Assembly: GCF_900111175.1 (NCBI RefSeq)
Contig: NZ_FOGI01000008.1
Span: 1-64,000, forward strand
Reading direction: 5' to 3'
Source of the DNA: Actinokineospora terrae
GTDB taxonomy: Bacteria; Actinomycetota; Actinomycetes; Mycobacteriales; Pseudonocardiaceae
DNA length: 64,000 nt
Positions 9,791 through 17,109 of this stretch are shown here, piece by piece. Made by a program: the position numbers and the translations under genes. Position 1 is the stretch's first letter; each line of letters opens with the position of its first letter. Under the pieces are notes generated by a model. The model saw only the letters and a list, made by a program, of their open reading frames with translations. It ran no database searches and had not been told where the DNA came from.

Positions 9791-10216
9791 TTAGATCGAA
9801 CGGCGCTCGAACGCGGTCGCGGGGCGCGGCACCGGGAGCGCGGGCACGTCCAGCAGGGCGGCCGCGGCGTGGTCGAGCGCGGCGCGCGCGGCCGGGGTGT
9901 CGGCGACGGCGATCGCGGCGATGGCGCGGCGCACGTCGGCCACCGGACGGGTGAGCAGGCAGGTCTCCCCCGCCGCCGCCGTCCACGCCAACCCGGCCAT
10001 CAGCTCGGCGACCGCGCTCGGCCCGGCGGGGTCGGCCAGCACGCGCTGGACGGCGGCGCGCAGGTGCAGGCCGGGGTGGACCGCTTTCGGCGCCTGGCGG
10101 ACGGTCCGGCCGCGACCGGGCACCTGTCCCCCCGCGACTCTCGTCGGGGCGGTCGCGAGCGGACGGCCTTGCGCGGCAGGGGTTTGCGGGTGCGGCTCGG
10201 TGACGGGTGTGGCCAT
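9791..10216 (-). CDS. hypothetical helical protein, paralogue B
   Basis: 141 residues from ATG 10216, with GAGGTACCCCC before it. The N-terminal 55 residues are Pro/Gln/Arg-rich and probably disordered. The C-terminal 85 residues match the small gene at 9374-9679 around (G)ETCL and the final ARAALD helix. The two form a tandem duplicate on the same strand, 111 bp apart, but the long N-terminal extension is unique to this copy. Function is unknown. Confidence 0.65.
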   Translation of the reverse strand: MATPVTEPHPQTPAAQGRPLATAPTRVAGGQVPGRGRTVRQAPKAVHPGLHLRAAVQRVLADPAGPSAVAELMAGLAWTAAAGETCLLTRPVADVRRAIAAIAVADTPAARAALDHAAAALLDVPALPVPRPATAFERRSI

Positions 10217-10397
10217 GGGGGTACCTCGATCTCTCACGGGAGCGCGGCGCGCCGGACGCGGGTGGGCGGCGGCGGGTACCCCGATCGCGGCGGTGCGAAA
10301 CCTCGTCCCGGTGTGAGGTGCGACGTCACCAGCGGCCAGTCTGCCAGACCAGCGCAAACCCAGCAGGTCGAACAGGTGTTCGAGTATGCTGCCGGGC

Positions 10398-11006
10398 ATG
10401 TCCGTCCCGTTCCAGGCCTCGCTGCTGGATTCCGGCTCCGGCCTGGGAAATCTCGCCCTGGCGCACCGCACCGAGCTGTCCGGTGGCGCGTGGGTGGACT
10501 TCCTGCCCGGGTGGTTACACGGAGCAGACGCCGTGTTCACCGCATTGGTGGAAGGCGTGCCGTGGCAAGCGGAGCGGCGCGCGATGTACGACGCAGTCGT
10601 TGACGTACCGCGACTGCTGGCCTTCTACCGGGAGGGTGACGCGCTGCCGAATCCGGTGCTGTCGGAGGCAAAGGAAGCGCTATCGCGGTTTTACCCGATC
10701 GAGTTCACCACGGCGGGTCTGTGCCTGTACCGCGACGGCCGCGACAGCGTCGCCTGGCACGGCGACCGGATCGGCCGCGGGTCCACTGAGGACACCTGCG
10801 TGGCGATCGTCTCGCTCGGCGCGACCCGACCCCTGCTGCTGCGCCCGCGCACCGGCGGACCGTCCCGCCGCTTCCCGCTCGCCCACGGCGACCTGCTGGT
10901 GATGGGCGGCTCGTGCCAGCGCACCTGGGACCACAGCGTCCCCAAGACCAGCCGCCCCACCGGACCCCGCGTCAGCGTCCAGTTCCGCCCGCGCGGCGTC
11001 CGGTAG
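10398..11006 (+). CDS. AlkB-like 2-oxoglutarate/Fe(II) dioxygenase
   Basis: 202 residues. The iron ligands are expected in AWHGDRIG (His and Asp) and WDHSVPK (His), and the 2-oxoglutarate-binding Arg in RVSVQFRPRG. The segment LCLYRDGRDSVAWHGD matches the AlkB-family pattern of an aromatic residue and Gly just before HxD. AlkB homologues remove alkyl groups from DNA or RNA bases by oxidation, so a repair role is likely. ATG 10398 (MSVPFQASLLD) fits the family N-terminus; ATG 10386 would add four residues. It is transcribed alone, divergent from the paralogue pair. Confidence 0.85.
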   Translation: MSVPFQASLLDSGSGLGNLALAHRTELSGGAWVDFLPGWLHGADAVFTALVEGVPWQAERRAMYDAVVDVPRLLAFYREGDALPNPVLSEAKEALSRFYPIEFTTAGLCLYRDGRDSVAWHGDRIGRGSTEDTCVAIVSLGATRPLLLRPRTGGPSRRFPLAHGDLLVMGGSCQRTWDHSVPKTSRPTGPRVSVQFRPRGVR

Positions 11007-11272
11007 GCACCGGGGTTCCCGGTGGACGGCGGCAGCCGGTGGGCGCAGGAGTCCGGCAGCGAACCCGGGTCCGCCTGCGCGGCGTCCGGCCGGGAACGGT
11101 GTCCGGTGCGGACATCCGACCGTGCAGGCGCACGGCAGGCCGCACCGGAACCGGCGGTCGACCCGTTCACCGCGCGCGACGCCCTCGACACCGCCCGTCC
11201 CCGCCGGTATCTTGATTCCTGATACTGGACCCGTACTACTGGCCCACGGCAGAGCACTGGGAGCGCGCGGAC
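11007..11272. other. intergenic stretch with one weak small frame
   Basis: A 66-codon GTG frame on the plus strand (11022-11222, ending RPRRYLDS) has GC-rich third positions. It has no convincing ribosome site and no recognisable motif, so I do not call it as a gene. The 3' end of the stretch probably holds the promoter of the winged-helix gene. Nothing else is seen. Confidence 0.4.
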
Positions 11273-11560
11273 ATGGACGCTGGGGATGTCGGGCGGTTGC
11301 TGTTCGGGCGGCCGAGCAGGTTGCGGGTGGCGCTGTGGATCCACCAGCACGCCGGGCCGCGGTTCTTCCAGTCGGAGCCGCCGAAGACGGTGATCGCGCA
11401 GAGCGCGTGCGGGGTCGAGCTGACCAGGCTGGTCGACCTCGGGATGCTCACCGAGCACCGGGAACCGGCCAACCGGCGGGTGTACTACGAGCGCACCCGC
11501 AGTCCACTGTGGTCGATCATCACCGCCGCGTCGAAGGTGGTGGACCCGGTCGACAAGTGA
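11273..11560 (+). CDS. small winged helix-turn-helix protein
   Basis: 95 residues. The sequence RLRVALWIHQHAGPRFFQSE, then VELTRLVDLGMLTEHREPANRRVYYERTRSPLW, looks like an ArsR/PadR-type winged helix: recognition helix, then a wing with the Arg-rich turn and YY. It has no effector domain, so it may be a small DNA-binding regulator that dimerises. ATG 11273 follows GGGAG at a wide spacing. The in-frame codons upstream are open only to a TGA near 11220 and lack a start. Its target is unknown. It lies next to the two-component cluster but convergent with its first gene. Confidence 0.65.
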   Translation: MDAGDVGRLLFGRPSRLRVALWIHQHAGPRFFQSEPPKTVIAQSACGVELTRLVDLGMLTEHREPANRRVYYERTRSPLWSIITAASKVVDPVDK

Positions 11561-11582
11561 CGCCGGGCCCACCACGGCCGCC

Positions 11583-12206
11583 TCACTCGGTCGGCGGGGC
11601 GCCCTCCGGCGCGGTGCCGTCCTCGCGGCGCGGCGGGACACCCTGCCGGCCCTCCGGCGCCCCGCCCTGGCCCATCCCGGGCCCGCCCGCGCCGCGCTCG
11701 CTGATGGTGGTCGCGGTCGCGGTGTCCCCGGAGGTGGTGGCGACGATGGTGACGGTGTCGCCCTGCTCGACGGACTGCTGGACCGTCTTGGCGTCGATCG
11801 TGTAGGTCTTGGTGTAGCCGTCGGTGCTCTTGGCGGTGACCGAGGTGTCGCTGATCGCGGTGACCTCGCCGGTCTGCAGCAGCCGGGTGCCGTACTTGCC
11901 GTCGCCCTCGGACACGGTGAACTCGCCGTGCAGCGCGCCCGCCACACCGCCCGCGCCACCCATGCCGCCGCGGCCGCCGCCCATCCCGCCGCCGGGGCCG
12001 CCCATGCCGCCGGAGCGCCCGCCCGCGTTGTCCGCGGTGGCGTCGCCGGCCGCGTAGACGGCGAACCCGCCCGCACCGGCGATGCCCACGGCGACCACAC
12101 CGGCGACGGCGGACTTCTTCCACGACCAGCGCGGCTGGGTGCGCTCCGGAACCGGCGCGCCCCAGGCCGCGGGCTGCTGCTCCGGTTGGGGGGTCTGCTC
12201 CGTCAT
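11583..12206 (-). CDS. membrane-anchored Gly/Met-rich protein with DUF5666-like domain
   Basis: 207 residues from ATG 12206 with a strong AGGAGG five bases upstream. A cytoplasmic N-terminus rich in Pro/Gln is followed by one membrane helix (about 31-52). A Gly/Met-rich stretch (GGMGGPGGGMGGGRGG) comes next, then an external beta-rich domain (LHGEFTVSEGDG ... GEVTAISDTSVTAKS) of DUF5666 type, and a disordered acidic/Pro tail. The function is unknown. It is divergent from the response regulator and shares the intergenic region carrying CACAGG repeats, so it may belong to the same regulon. Similar GGMGGG runs occur in both nearby glycosyltransferases. Confidence 0.8.
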   Translation of the reverse strand: MTEQTPQPEQQPAAWGAPVPERTQPRWSWKKSAVAGVVAVGIAGAGGFAVYAAGDATADNAGGRSGGMGGPGGGMGGGRGGMGGAGGVAGALHGEFTVSEGDGKYGTRLLQTGEVTAISDTSVTAKSTDGYTKTYTIDAKTVQQSVEQGDTVTIVATTSGDTATATTISERGAGGPGMGQGGAPEGRQGVPPRREDGTAPEGAPPTE

Positions 12207-12334
12207 GGTTCCTCCTGGTTCGTCCGCGGCCTCGTGGCCCCGGTACCGACAACCATCGGGATCAAGGCTGTGCGCACGCTGTGCGCGGGGTGGGCATCCC
12301 CTATGTGCCCGGGGCGCGACAAGAGGGAAACGGA

Positions 12335-12362
12335 CACAGGTGGTACACAGGATCGGCACAGG
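12335..12362 (+). promoter_or_regulatory. triple CACAGG repeat, 11-bp phased operator
   Basis: CACAGG begins at 12335, 12346 and 12357, three direct repeats on the same helix face. The last starts 39 bp before the response regulator ATG. Direct repeats of this spacing are typical for OmpR-family dimers. The same layout recurs at 15108 and 17049. This suggests autoregulation of the two-component system, and perhaps control of the divergent gene at 11583-12206. Confidence 0.7.
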
Positions 12363-12395
12363 TAGCGCCCAACGGCACCGGCCAAGATCGGGGGC

Positions 12396-13127
12396 ATGAC
12401 CGTGAACACCTCGTCCCGCCCGGAGCTGCGCAGGCCAGACGGCCAGCCGGTCCGGGTACTCGTCGTCGACGACGAGCCGACGCTGGCCGAGCTGGTGACC
12501 CTGGCGCTGCGCTACGAGGGCTGGGACGTGCGCAGCGCCCTCGACGGCTCCTCAGCGGTGCGCGTGGCGCGCGAGTTCAAGCCCGACGCCGTGGTGCTCG
12601 ACGTGATGCTGCCCGACTTCGACGGCATCGAGGTGCTGCGCAGGCTGCGCGCCGAGGTGGACGGCATGCCGGTGCTGTTCCTGACCGCGAAGGACTCGGT
12701 GGAGGACCGGATCGCGGGCCTGACCGCGGGCGGCGACGACTACGTCACCAAGCCGTTCAGCGTGGAGGAGGTCGTGCTGCGGCTGCGCGCGCTGCTGCGC
12801 CGCACCGGGGTGACCGAGTCCGGCGGCGGGTCCGCGCTGGTGGTCGGCGACCTGACGCTGGACGAGGACACCAGGGAGGTGTTCCGGGCCGGTGCGCCGG
12901 TGACGCTGACCGCGACCGAGTTCGAGCTGCTGCGCTACCTGATGCGCAACCCGCGCCGGGTGCTGAGCAAGACCCAGATCCTGGACCGGGTGTGGAACTA
13001 CGACTTCGGCGGCCAGGCCAACATCGTCGAGCTCTACATCTCGTACCTGCGCAAGAAGATCGACGCGGGCCGCGACCCGATGATCCACACGATGCGGGGC
13101 GCCGGGTATGTCCTCAAGCCGGCCTGA
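12396..13127 (+). CDS. OmpR-family response regulator
   Basis: 243 residues. The receiver domain (LVVDDEPTL, Asp in VVLDVMLPDFDG, Thr in LFLTAKD, Lys in YVTKPFS) is at about 20-130. The winged-helix DNA-binding domain is at about 148-241 (LTATEFELLRYLM, GGQANIVELYISYLRKKID, RGAGYVLKP). ATG 12396 sits 39 bp after the last CACAGG repeat, and the mRNA is probably short-leadered or leaderless. It forms an operon with the kinase that follows. The kinase's preferred start is 16 bp past this stop, and an alternative ATG at 13108 overlaps it. I infer that it binds the CACA repeats at its own promoter and before two glycosyltransferase genes. Confidence 0.93.
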   Translation: MTVNTSSRPELRRPDGQPVRVLVVDDEPTLAELVTLALRYEGWDVRSALDGSSAVRVAREFKPDAVVLDVMLPDFDGIEVLRRLRAEVDGMPVLFLTAKDSVEDRIAGLTAGGDDYVTKPFSVEEVVLRLRALLRRTGVTESGGGSALVVGDLTLDEDTREVFRAGAPVTLTATEFELLRYLMRNPRRVLSKTQILDRVWNYDFGGQANIVELYISYLRKKIDAGRDPMIHTMRGAGYVLKPA

Positions 13128-13143
13128 GGAGCCGGGCAGGGCG

Positions 13144-14598
13144 ATGTCCCTGCGGGCGCGGCTGATCGCCGAGCAGCTGGTGCTGCTCGGCCTGGTGCTG
13201 CTGGTCGCGGGCGTGGTCACGGTGGTCGGCCTGCGCGCGTTCCTGGTCGACCAGCTCGACGCGCGGCTGACCGACGCCAGCAAGGGCGCCGCCGAGTTCC
13301 TCGGCCGCGGCGGCCCACCGCCCTCCGGCGACCGCAACCGGCAACCGGGCAGCGGGCCGATCCAGGACCTGGGCGCCATCAACGCCGCGATCGTGGACGG
13401 CGTGGTGTTCTCGGCGCAGCGGCAGACCAGTTCCGGCAAGGAGAACCTGACCACCACCGCGTACGACTCGGTGCTGACCGCGCTGCCCGCGGACGGCGTC
13501 GCCCGCGACCGCGATCTCGGCGACCTGGGCCGCTACCGGCTCATCGCGGTGCCCACCCAGGCGGGCAACGGGGTGGTGGCGCTGATCGGGCTGCCGATCG
13601 AGGCGCTGGAGGACACCCTGTGGACCACGGGCCTGGTGCTCGGTGGGGTGTCGCTGCTCGGCCTGACCATCGCGGGCGTGGTTGGGGTGCTGATCGTGCG
13701 GCGCACATTGCGCCCACTGGACCGGATGGCGGCCACCGCGCGCAGGGTCGCGGAGCTGCCGCTCGACCGGGGCGAGGTGGCGCTGTCGGTGCGGGTGCCG
13801 AAGGCGGACACCGACCCCGGTACCGAGGTCGGGCAGGTGGGGTCGGCGCTGAACCGGATGCTCGGCCACATCGGCGCGGCGCTGACCGCGCGGCACGCCA
13901 GCGAGACCAGGGTGCGCCAGTTCGTCGCGGACGCCAGCCACGAGCTGCGCACCCCGCTGGCGGCGATCCGCGGCTACGCCGAGCTGGCGCGCCGCCGCGG
14001 CGACGAGGTGCCGCCGGACGTGGCGCACGCGATCTCCCGGGTGGAGTCGGAGGCGCGCCGGATGACGACGCTGGTGGAGGACCTGCTCCTGTTGGCCCGC
14101 CTGGACTCCGGGCGCCCGTTGCTCTATGAGACGGTCGACCTGTCCCGGCTGGTGCTCGACACCGTCGGCGACGCCAAGGTCGCCGGGCCCGAGCACGCGT
14201 GGCGGCTGGAACTGCCCGCGGAGCCGGTGCTGGCGGTCGGCGACCAGGCGCGGCTGCACCAGGTGCTGGCCAACCTGCTGGCCAACGGGCGCACGCACAC
14301 CCCGGCAGGCACGACGATCACGGTGGCGCTGCGGGTGGACGGGTCGGACGCGGTGCTGTCGGTGGCCGACGACGGCCCCGGCATCCCGGCGGAACTGCTG
14401 CCCGAGGTGTTCGAGCGGTTCGCCCGCGGCGACGAGTCGCGCTCGCGCGCGCAGGGCAGCACGGGGCTGGGGCTGGCCATCGTCTCGGCGGTGGTCGCGG
14501 CGCACCACGGGTCGGTCGACGTGGTCAGCGGGCCTGGTCGGACCGTGTTCACCGTCAAGGTCCCGGCGGCGAGCGAGGCGGTCGCGGTCACCCACTGA
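13144..14598 (+). CDS. sensor histidine kinase, EnvZ/TrcS class
   Basis: 484 residues. A membrane helix at about 12-35 is followed by an extracytoplasmic loop of about 125 residues, a second helix at about 150-175 and HAMP. The H box is FVADASHELRTPLAAIRGYAE. ATPase motifs are ANLLANGRTHTPAG (N box), VADDGPGIP (G1) and GLGLAIVSAV (G2). It is the cognate kinase of the preceding OmpR regulator. ATG 13144 has AGGG four bases upstream; ATG 13108 is an alternative that would overlap the regulator gene. The periplasmic loop has no Cys or recognisable domain, so the stimulus is unknown, although the gene context points to the cell surface. Confidence 0.93.
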   Translation: MSLRARLIAEQLVLLGLVLLVAGVVTVVGLRAFLVDQLDARLTDASKGAAEFLGRGGPPPSGDRNRQPGSGPIQDLGAINAAIVDGVVFSAQRQTSSGKENLTTTAYDSVLTALPADGVARDRDLGDLGRYRLIAVPTQAGNGVVALIGLPIEALEDTLWTTGLVLGGVSLLGLTIAGVVGVLIVRRTLRPLDRMAATARRVAELPLDRGEVALSVRVPKADTDPGTEVGQVGSALNRMLGHIGAALTARHASETRVRQFVADASHELRTPLAAIRGYAELARRRGDEVPPDVAHAISRVESEARRMTTLVEDLLLLARLDSGRPLLYETVDLSRLVLDTVGDAKVAGPEHAWRLELPAEPVLAVGDQARLHQVLANLLANGRTHTPAGTTITVALRVDGSDAVLSVADDGPGIPAELLPEVFERFARGDESRSRAQGSTGLGLAIVSAVVAAHHGSVDVVSGPGRTVFTVKVPAASEAVAVTH

Positions 14599-14686
14599 TG
14601 ATCACCACGATCGGGTGTCTTTCGGGCGATCACGCGGCGGGCGCGGCAACAATTCCGGCGACGTGTTCGCGGCGGAAGGAGTTGCG

Positions 14687-15100
14687 GTGAAAGGTGTTCG
14701 CCGAATAGTCGGGTCGCTTGTGGCCACCGGGTTCGCGATGAGCGGGACCTTGGTACCGCAAGCGGCCGCGGCGACCGGGATCTTCCTCTACTACGAGTTC
14801 GACGGCGGGTTGGGGATCGTCAACCCGGACGACGACTGGTGCTACCAGCTCGGGTTCACCGTGCGGCACCTGGACAACGACACGAACCGCAGTGCGTTGG
14901 TGTTCCACAACGACGACTGCCTCGGGCTGCCCACCAGCACCATGCGGCCGTTCAGCAGGCAGGACTCCCCCGGCCTGGTGTCGGTGCTGTTCCGGCGCGG
15001 CACCAGCCCCCGGTGCGTCACGGTGAAGGACGCCGAGAGCCCGGGAGCAGGCAGCACGCCCACCGCGCCCGACGAGGGCGACCGGCACTGCAACGGTTGA
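14687..15100 (+). CDS. small secreted protein
   Basis: 137 residues from GTG 14687, with a near-perfect GGAAGGAG upstream. A Sec signal (MKGVRRIVGSLVATGFAMSG, cleavage after PQAAA) is followed by about 108 mature residues. The four mature Cys (DDWCYQLG, NDDCLG, PRCVTV and the C-terminal RHCNG) probably form two disulfides. The compact beta-like sequence (ATGIFLYYEFDGG) resembles small secreted inhibitor or lectin-like proteins, but I cannot place it in a family. Its 3' end is directly followed by the repeats controlling the next gene, so transcription probably stops or restarts there. Confidence 0.8.
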   Translation: MKGVRRIVGSLVATGFAMSGTLVPQAAAATGIFLYYEFDGGLGIVNPDDDWCYQLGFTVRHLDNDTNRSALVFHNDDCLGLPTSTMRPFSRQDSPGLVSVLFRRGTSPRCVTVKDAESPGAGSTPTAPDEGDRHCNG

Positions 15101-15107
15101 GCGGGCG

Positions 15108-15133
15108 CACAGTTCCCGCACAGGGAACGCACA
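15108..15133 (+). promoter_or_regulatory. triple CACA repeat before first glycosyltransferase
   Basis: CACAG at 15108, CACAGG at 15119 and CACA at 15130 are three direct repeats with an 11-bp period, and the last is 38 bp before ATG 15168. The sequence from the repeats to the start codon is also similar to that at 17049-17112: both have CAGCGCG, then GCCCGA, then GGCATGAC. This is a likely binding site of the response regulator encoded at 12396-13127. Confidence 0.7.
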
Positions 15134-15167
15134 TCCCCGCCCCAGCGCGCTGCCCGACCGTGAGGGC

Positions 15168-17024
15168 ATGACACTCGTCGCTGACCGGCCGGTGGCCGTC
15201 CCCACCCCGGACACCGCGCGCACCCCGTTGCCGCGCAGGCTCTCCGTGGCCGTCCTGCTCCTCGGCACCGCCGCGCTCTACCTGTGGGACCTCGGCGCGT
15301 CCGGGTGGGCCAACGCCTACTACTCGGCCGCGGCCCAGGCGGGCGGGCAGAGCTGGTCGGCCTGGTTCTTCGCCGCCACCGACAGCGCGGGCGGCATCAC
15401 CGTCGACAAGACGCCGTTCGCGGTGTGGGTGATGGGCCTGTCGGTGCGGGTCTTCGGGCTCGGCCCGTGGAGCGTGCTGGTGCCCCAGGCGTTGGCCGGT
15501 GTCGGGTCCGTCTGGCTGCTGTACGCGGCGGTGCGTCGCTGGTCCGGGCACCACGCCGGTCTCGTCGCCGGTGCCGCCCTGGCGCTGACGCCGGTGGCCG
15601 CGCTGATGTTCCGGTTCAACAACCCCGACGCCGTGCTGGTCCTGCTGCTCACCGCGGCCGCGTACGCCACGGTCCGCGCGGTCGAGCGGGCGAGCGTGCG
15701 GTGGTTGGTGCTCGCGGGCGCGTTGGTCGGTTTCGGCTTCCTCACCAAGATGGTGCAGGCGTTCCTCGTGCTGCCCGCGTTCGGTTTGGTGTACCTCCTC
15801 GCGGCACCGACATCGCTCGGCAAACGCATCGCGCATTTGTGCGCGGCGGTCGGCGCGGTCGTCTGCGCGGGCGGGTGGTGGGTCGCGGTGGTCGAGCTGA
15901 TCCCGTCCGGCAGCAGGCCCTACATCGGCGGCTCGCAGACCGACAGCGTGCTCGAACTCGCCTTGGGCTACAACGGTTTGGGCAGGCTCACCGGCGACGA
16001 GGTGGGCAGCGTCGGCGGTGGCGCCGGCTGGGGCACGGCCAGTTGGTCGCGGTTGTTCGGCAGCGAGATGGGCAGCGAGATCGCGTGGCTGCTGCCCGCG
16101 GCGCTGCTGGCGCTCGTCGCGCTGGTGTGGCTGACCCGCCGCGCGGACCGGACCGACCGGACGCGGGCCGCGGCGCTGCTGTGGGGCCTGTGGCTGGTGG
16201 TGACCGGGGCCGTGTTCAGCCTGATGGACGGCATCATCCACCCGTACTACGCGGTCGCGCTGGCCCCGGCCGTGGCGGCGCTGTTCGGGATCGGCGCGGT
16301 CACGGTGTGGCGCGACCGGGGCGATCCGGCGGCGATCGGGTTCCTGTCGGCCGGGATCGCGGTGACGGCGCTGGAGGCGTGGCTGCTGCTCTCCCGCGAG
16401 GACACCTGGCTGCCGTGGCTCGCGCCGCTGGTGCTGGGCGGTGGGCTGACCGCGGCGATGGCGGTGGTGTTCGTCCCGGTGCTGCCGAGGGTGGCCGGGC
16501 GCGCGGTGGCGGTGGTCGCGCTGGTGCTCTGCTGTGTCGCGCCGGGGATGTACTCGGTGGCGACAGCGGCGCAGGCGCACTCCGGGGCGTTGCCGTCCGT
16601 GGGTCCATCGGCGTCGAGCGGTCCCGGTGGCGGTGGCGGCCGCGGCGGGATGGGCGGCGGCGGCATGGGCGGGCTGTTGGGCGCGCCGACGCCGAGCGCG
16701 GAGCTGTCGGCGGCCATCGCCTCCGGTGCCGACCAGTACACCTGGGCCGCGGCCGTGATCGGGTCCAACAACGCCGCCGGGTACCAGCTCGGGTCCGGTG
16801 TGCCGGTGCTGGCGCTGGGCGGGTTCAACGGCACCGACCCGGCACCCACGCTGGCCAAGTTCCAGCGGATGGCCGCGAACGGCGAGGTGCACTGGTACAT
16901 CGCGAGCTCGTTCATGCAGGGCTCGACCGGCAGCGACGACGCGCACGAGATCGCCGAATGGGTAGCACAAAACTACGAAGCCACCACGGTCGGCGGCGTC
17001 ACCCTCTACGACGTGAGCCGCTGA
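15168..17024 (+). CDS. PMT_2/ArnT-like membrane glycosyltransferase A
   Basis: 618 residues, polytopic with about 10-12 membrane helices. It resembles the GT39/GT83-like dolichyl/polyprenyl-phosphate-mannose transferases: early ALYLWDLGASGWANAYYSAAAQ, then TPVAALMFRFNNPDAVLVLL and GFGFLTKMVQAF. These enzymes move a sugar from a polyprenyl-phosphate donor to a substrate outside the membrane. After the last helix an external domain carries a Gly-rich run (GGRGGMGGGGMGG) and a C-terminal module (LALGGFNGTDPAPTLAKF). It is 41% or more alike by eye with the protein at 18396-20258 and shares its domain order. The substrate is unknown. It has its own CACA-repeat promoter. Confidence 0.85.
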   Translation: MTLVADRPVAVPTPDTARTPLPRRLSVAVLLLGTAALYLWDLGASGWANAYYSAAAQAGGQSWSAWFFAATDSAGGITVDKTPFAVWVMGLSVRVFGLGPWSVLVPQALAGVGSVWLLYAAVRRWSGHHAGLVAGAALALTPVAALMFRFNNPDAVLVLLLTAAAYATVRAVERASVRWLVLAGALVGFGFLTKMVQAFLVLPAFGLVYLLAAPTSLGKRIAHLCAAVGAVVCAGGWWVAVVELIPSGSRPYIGGSQTDSVLELALGYNGLGRLTGDEVGSVGGGAGWGTASWSRLFGSEMGSEIAWLLPAALLALVALVWLTRRADRTDRTRAAALLWGLWLVVTGAVFSLMDGIIHPYYAVALAPAVAALFGIGAVTVWRDRGDPAAIGFLSAGIAVTALEAWLLLSREDTWLPWLAPLVLGGGLTAAMAVVFVPVLPRVAGRAVAVVALVLCCVAPGMYSVATAAQAHSGALPSVGPSASSGPGGGGGRGGMGGGGMGGLLGAPTPSAELSAAIASGADQYTWAAAVIGSNNAAGYQLGSGVPVLALGGFNGTDPAPTLAKFQRMAANGEVHWYIASSFMQGSTGSDDAHEIAEWVAQNYEATTVGGVTLYDVSR

Positions 17025-17048
17025 GATGACCACCACGTCCGGCGTTCC

Positions 17049-17074
17049 CACAGCGGGCGCACAGCCACCGCACA
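17049..17074 (+). promoter_or_regulatory. triple CACA repeat before GT2-GtrA gene
   Basis: CACAG at 17049, CACAG at 17060 and CACA at 17071 have an 11-bp period. The last is 39 bp before ATG 17110. If translation began at ATG 17026 this operator would lie inside the coding region. The conserved distance at all three promoters supports 17110 as the true start. Confidence 0.7.
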
Positions 17075-17109
17075 CCGACCACCCAGCGCGGCGCCCGATC
17101 GTCAACGGC

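Noticed and set aside
11022..11222. 66-codon GTG frame after the AlkB-like gene
   Set aside because: GC-rich third positions are present but no ribosome site, motif or overlap supports it; kept only as a note on the intergenic stretch.
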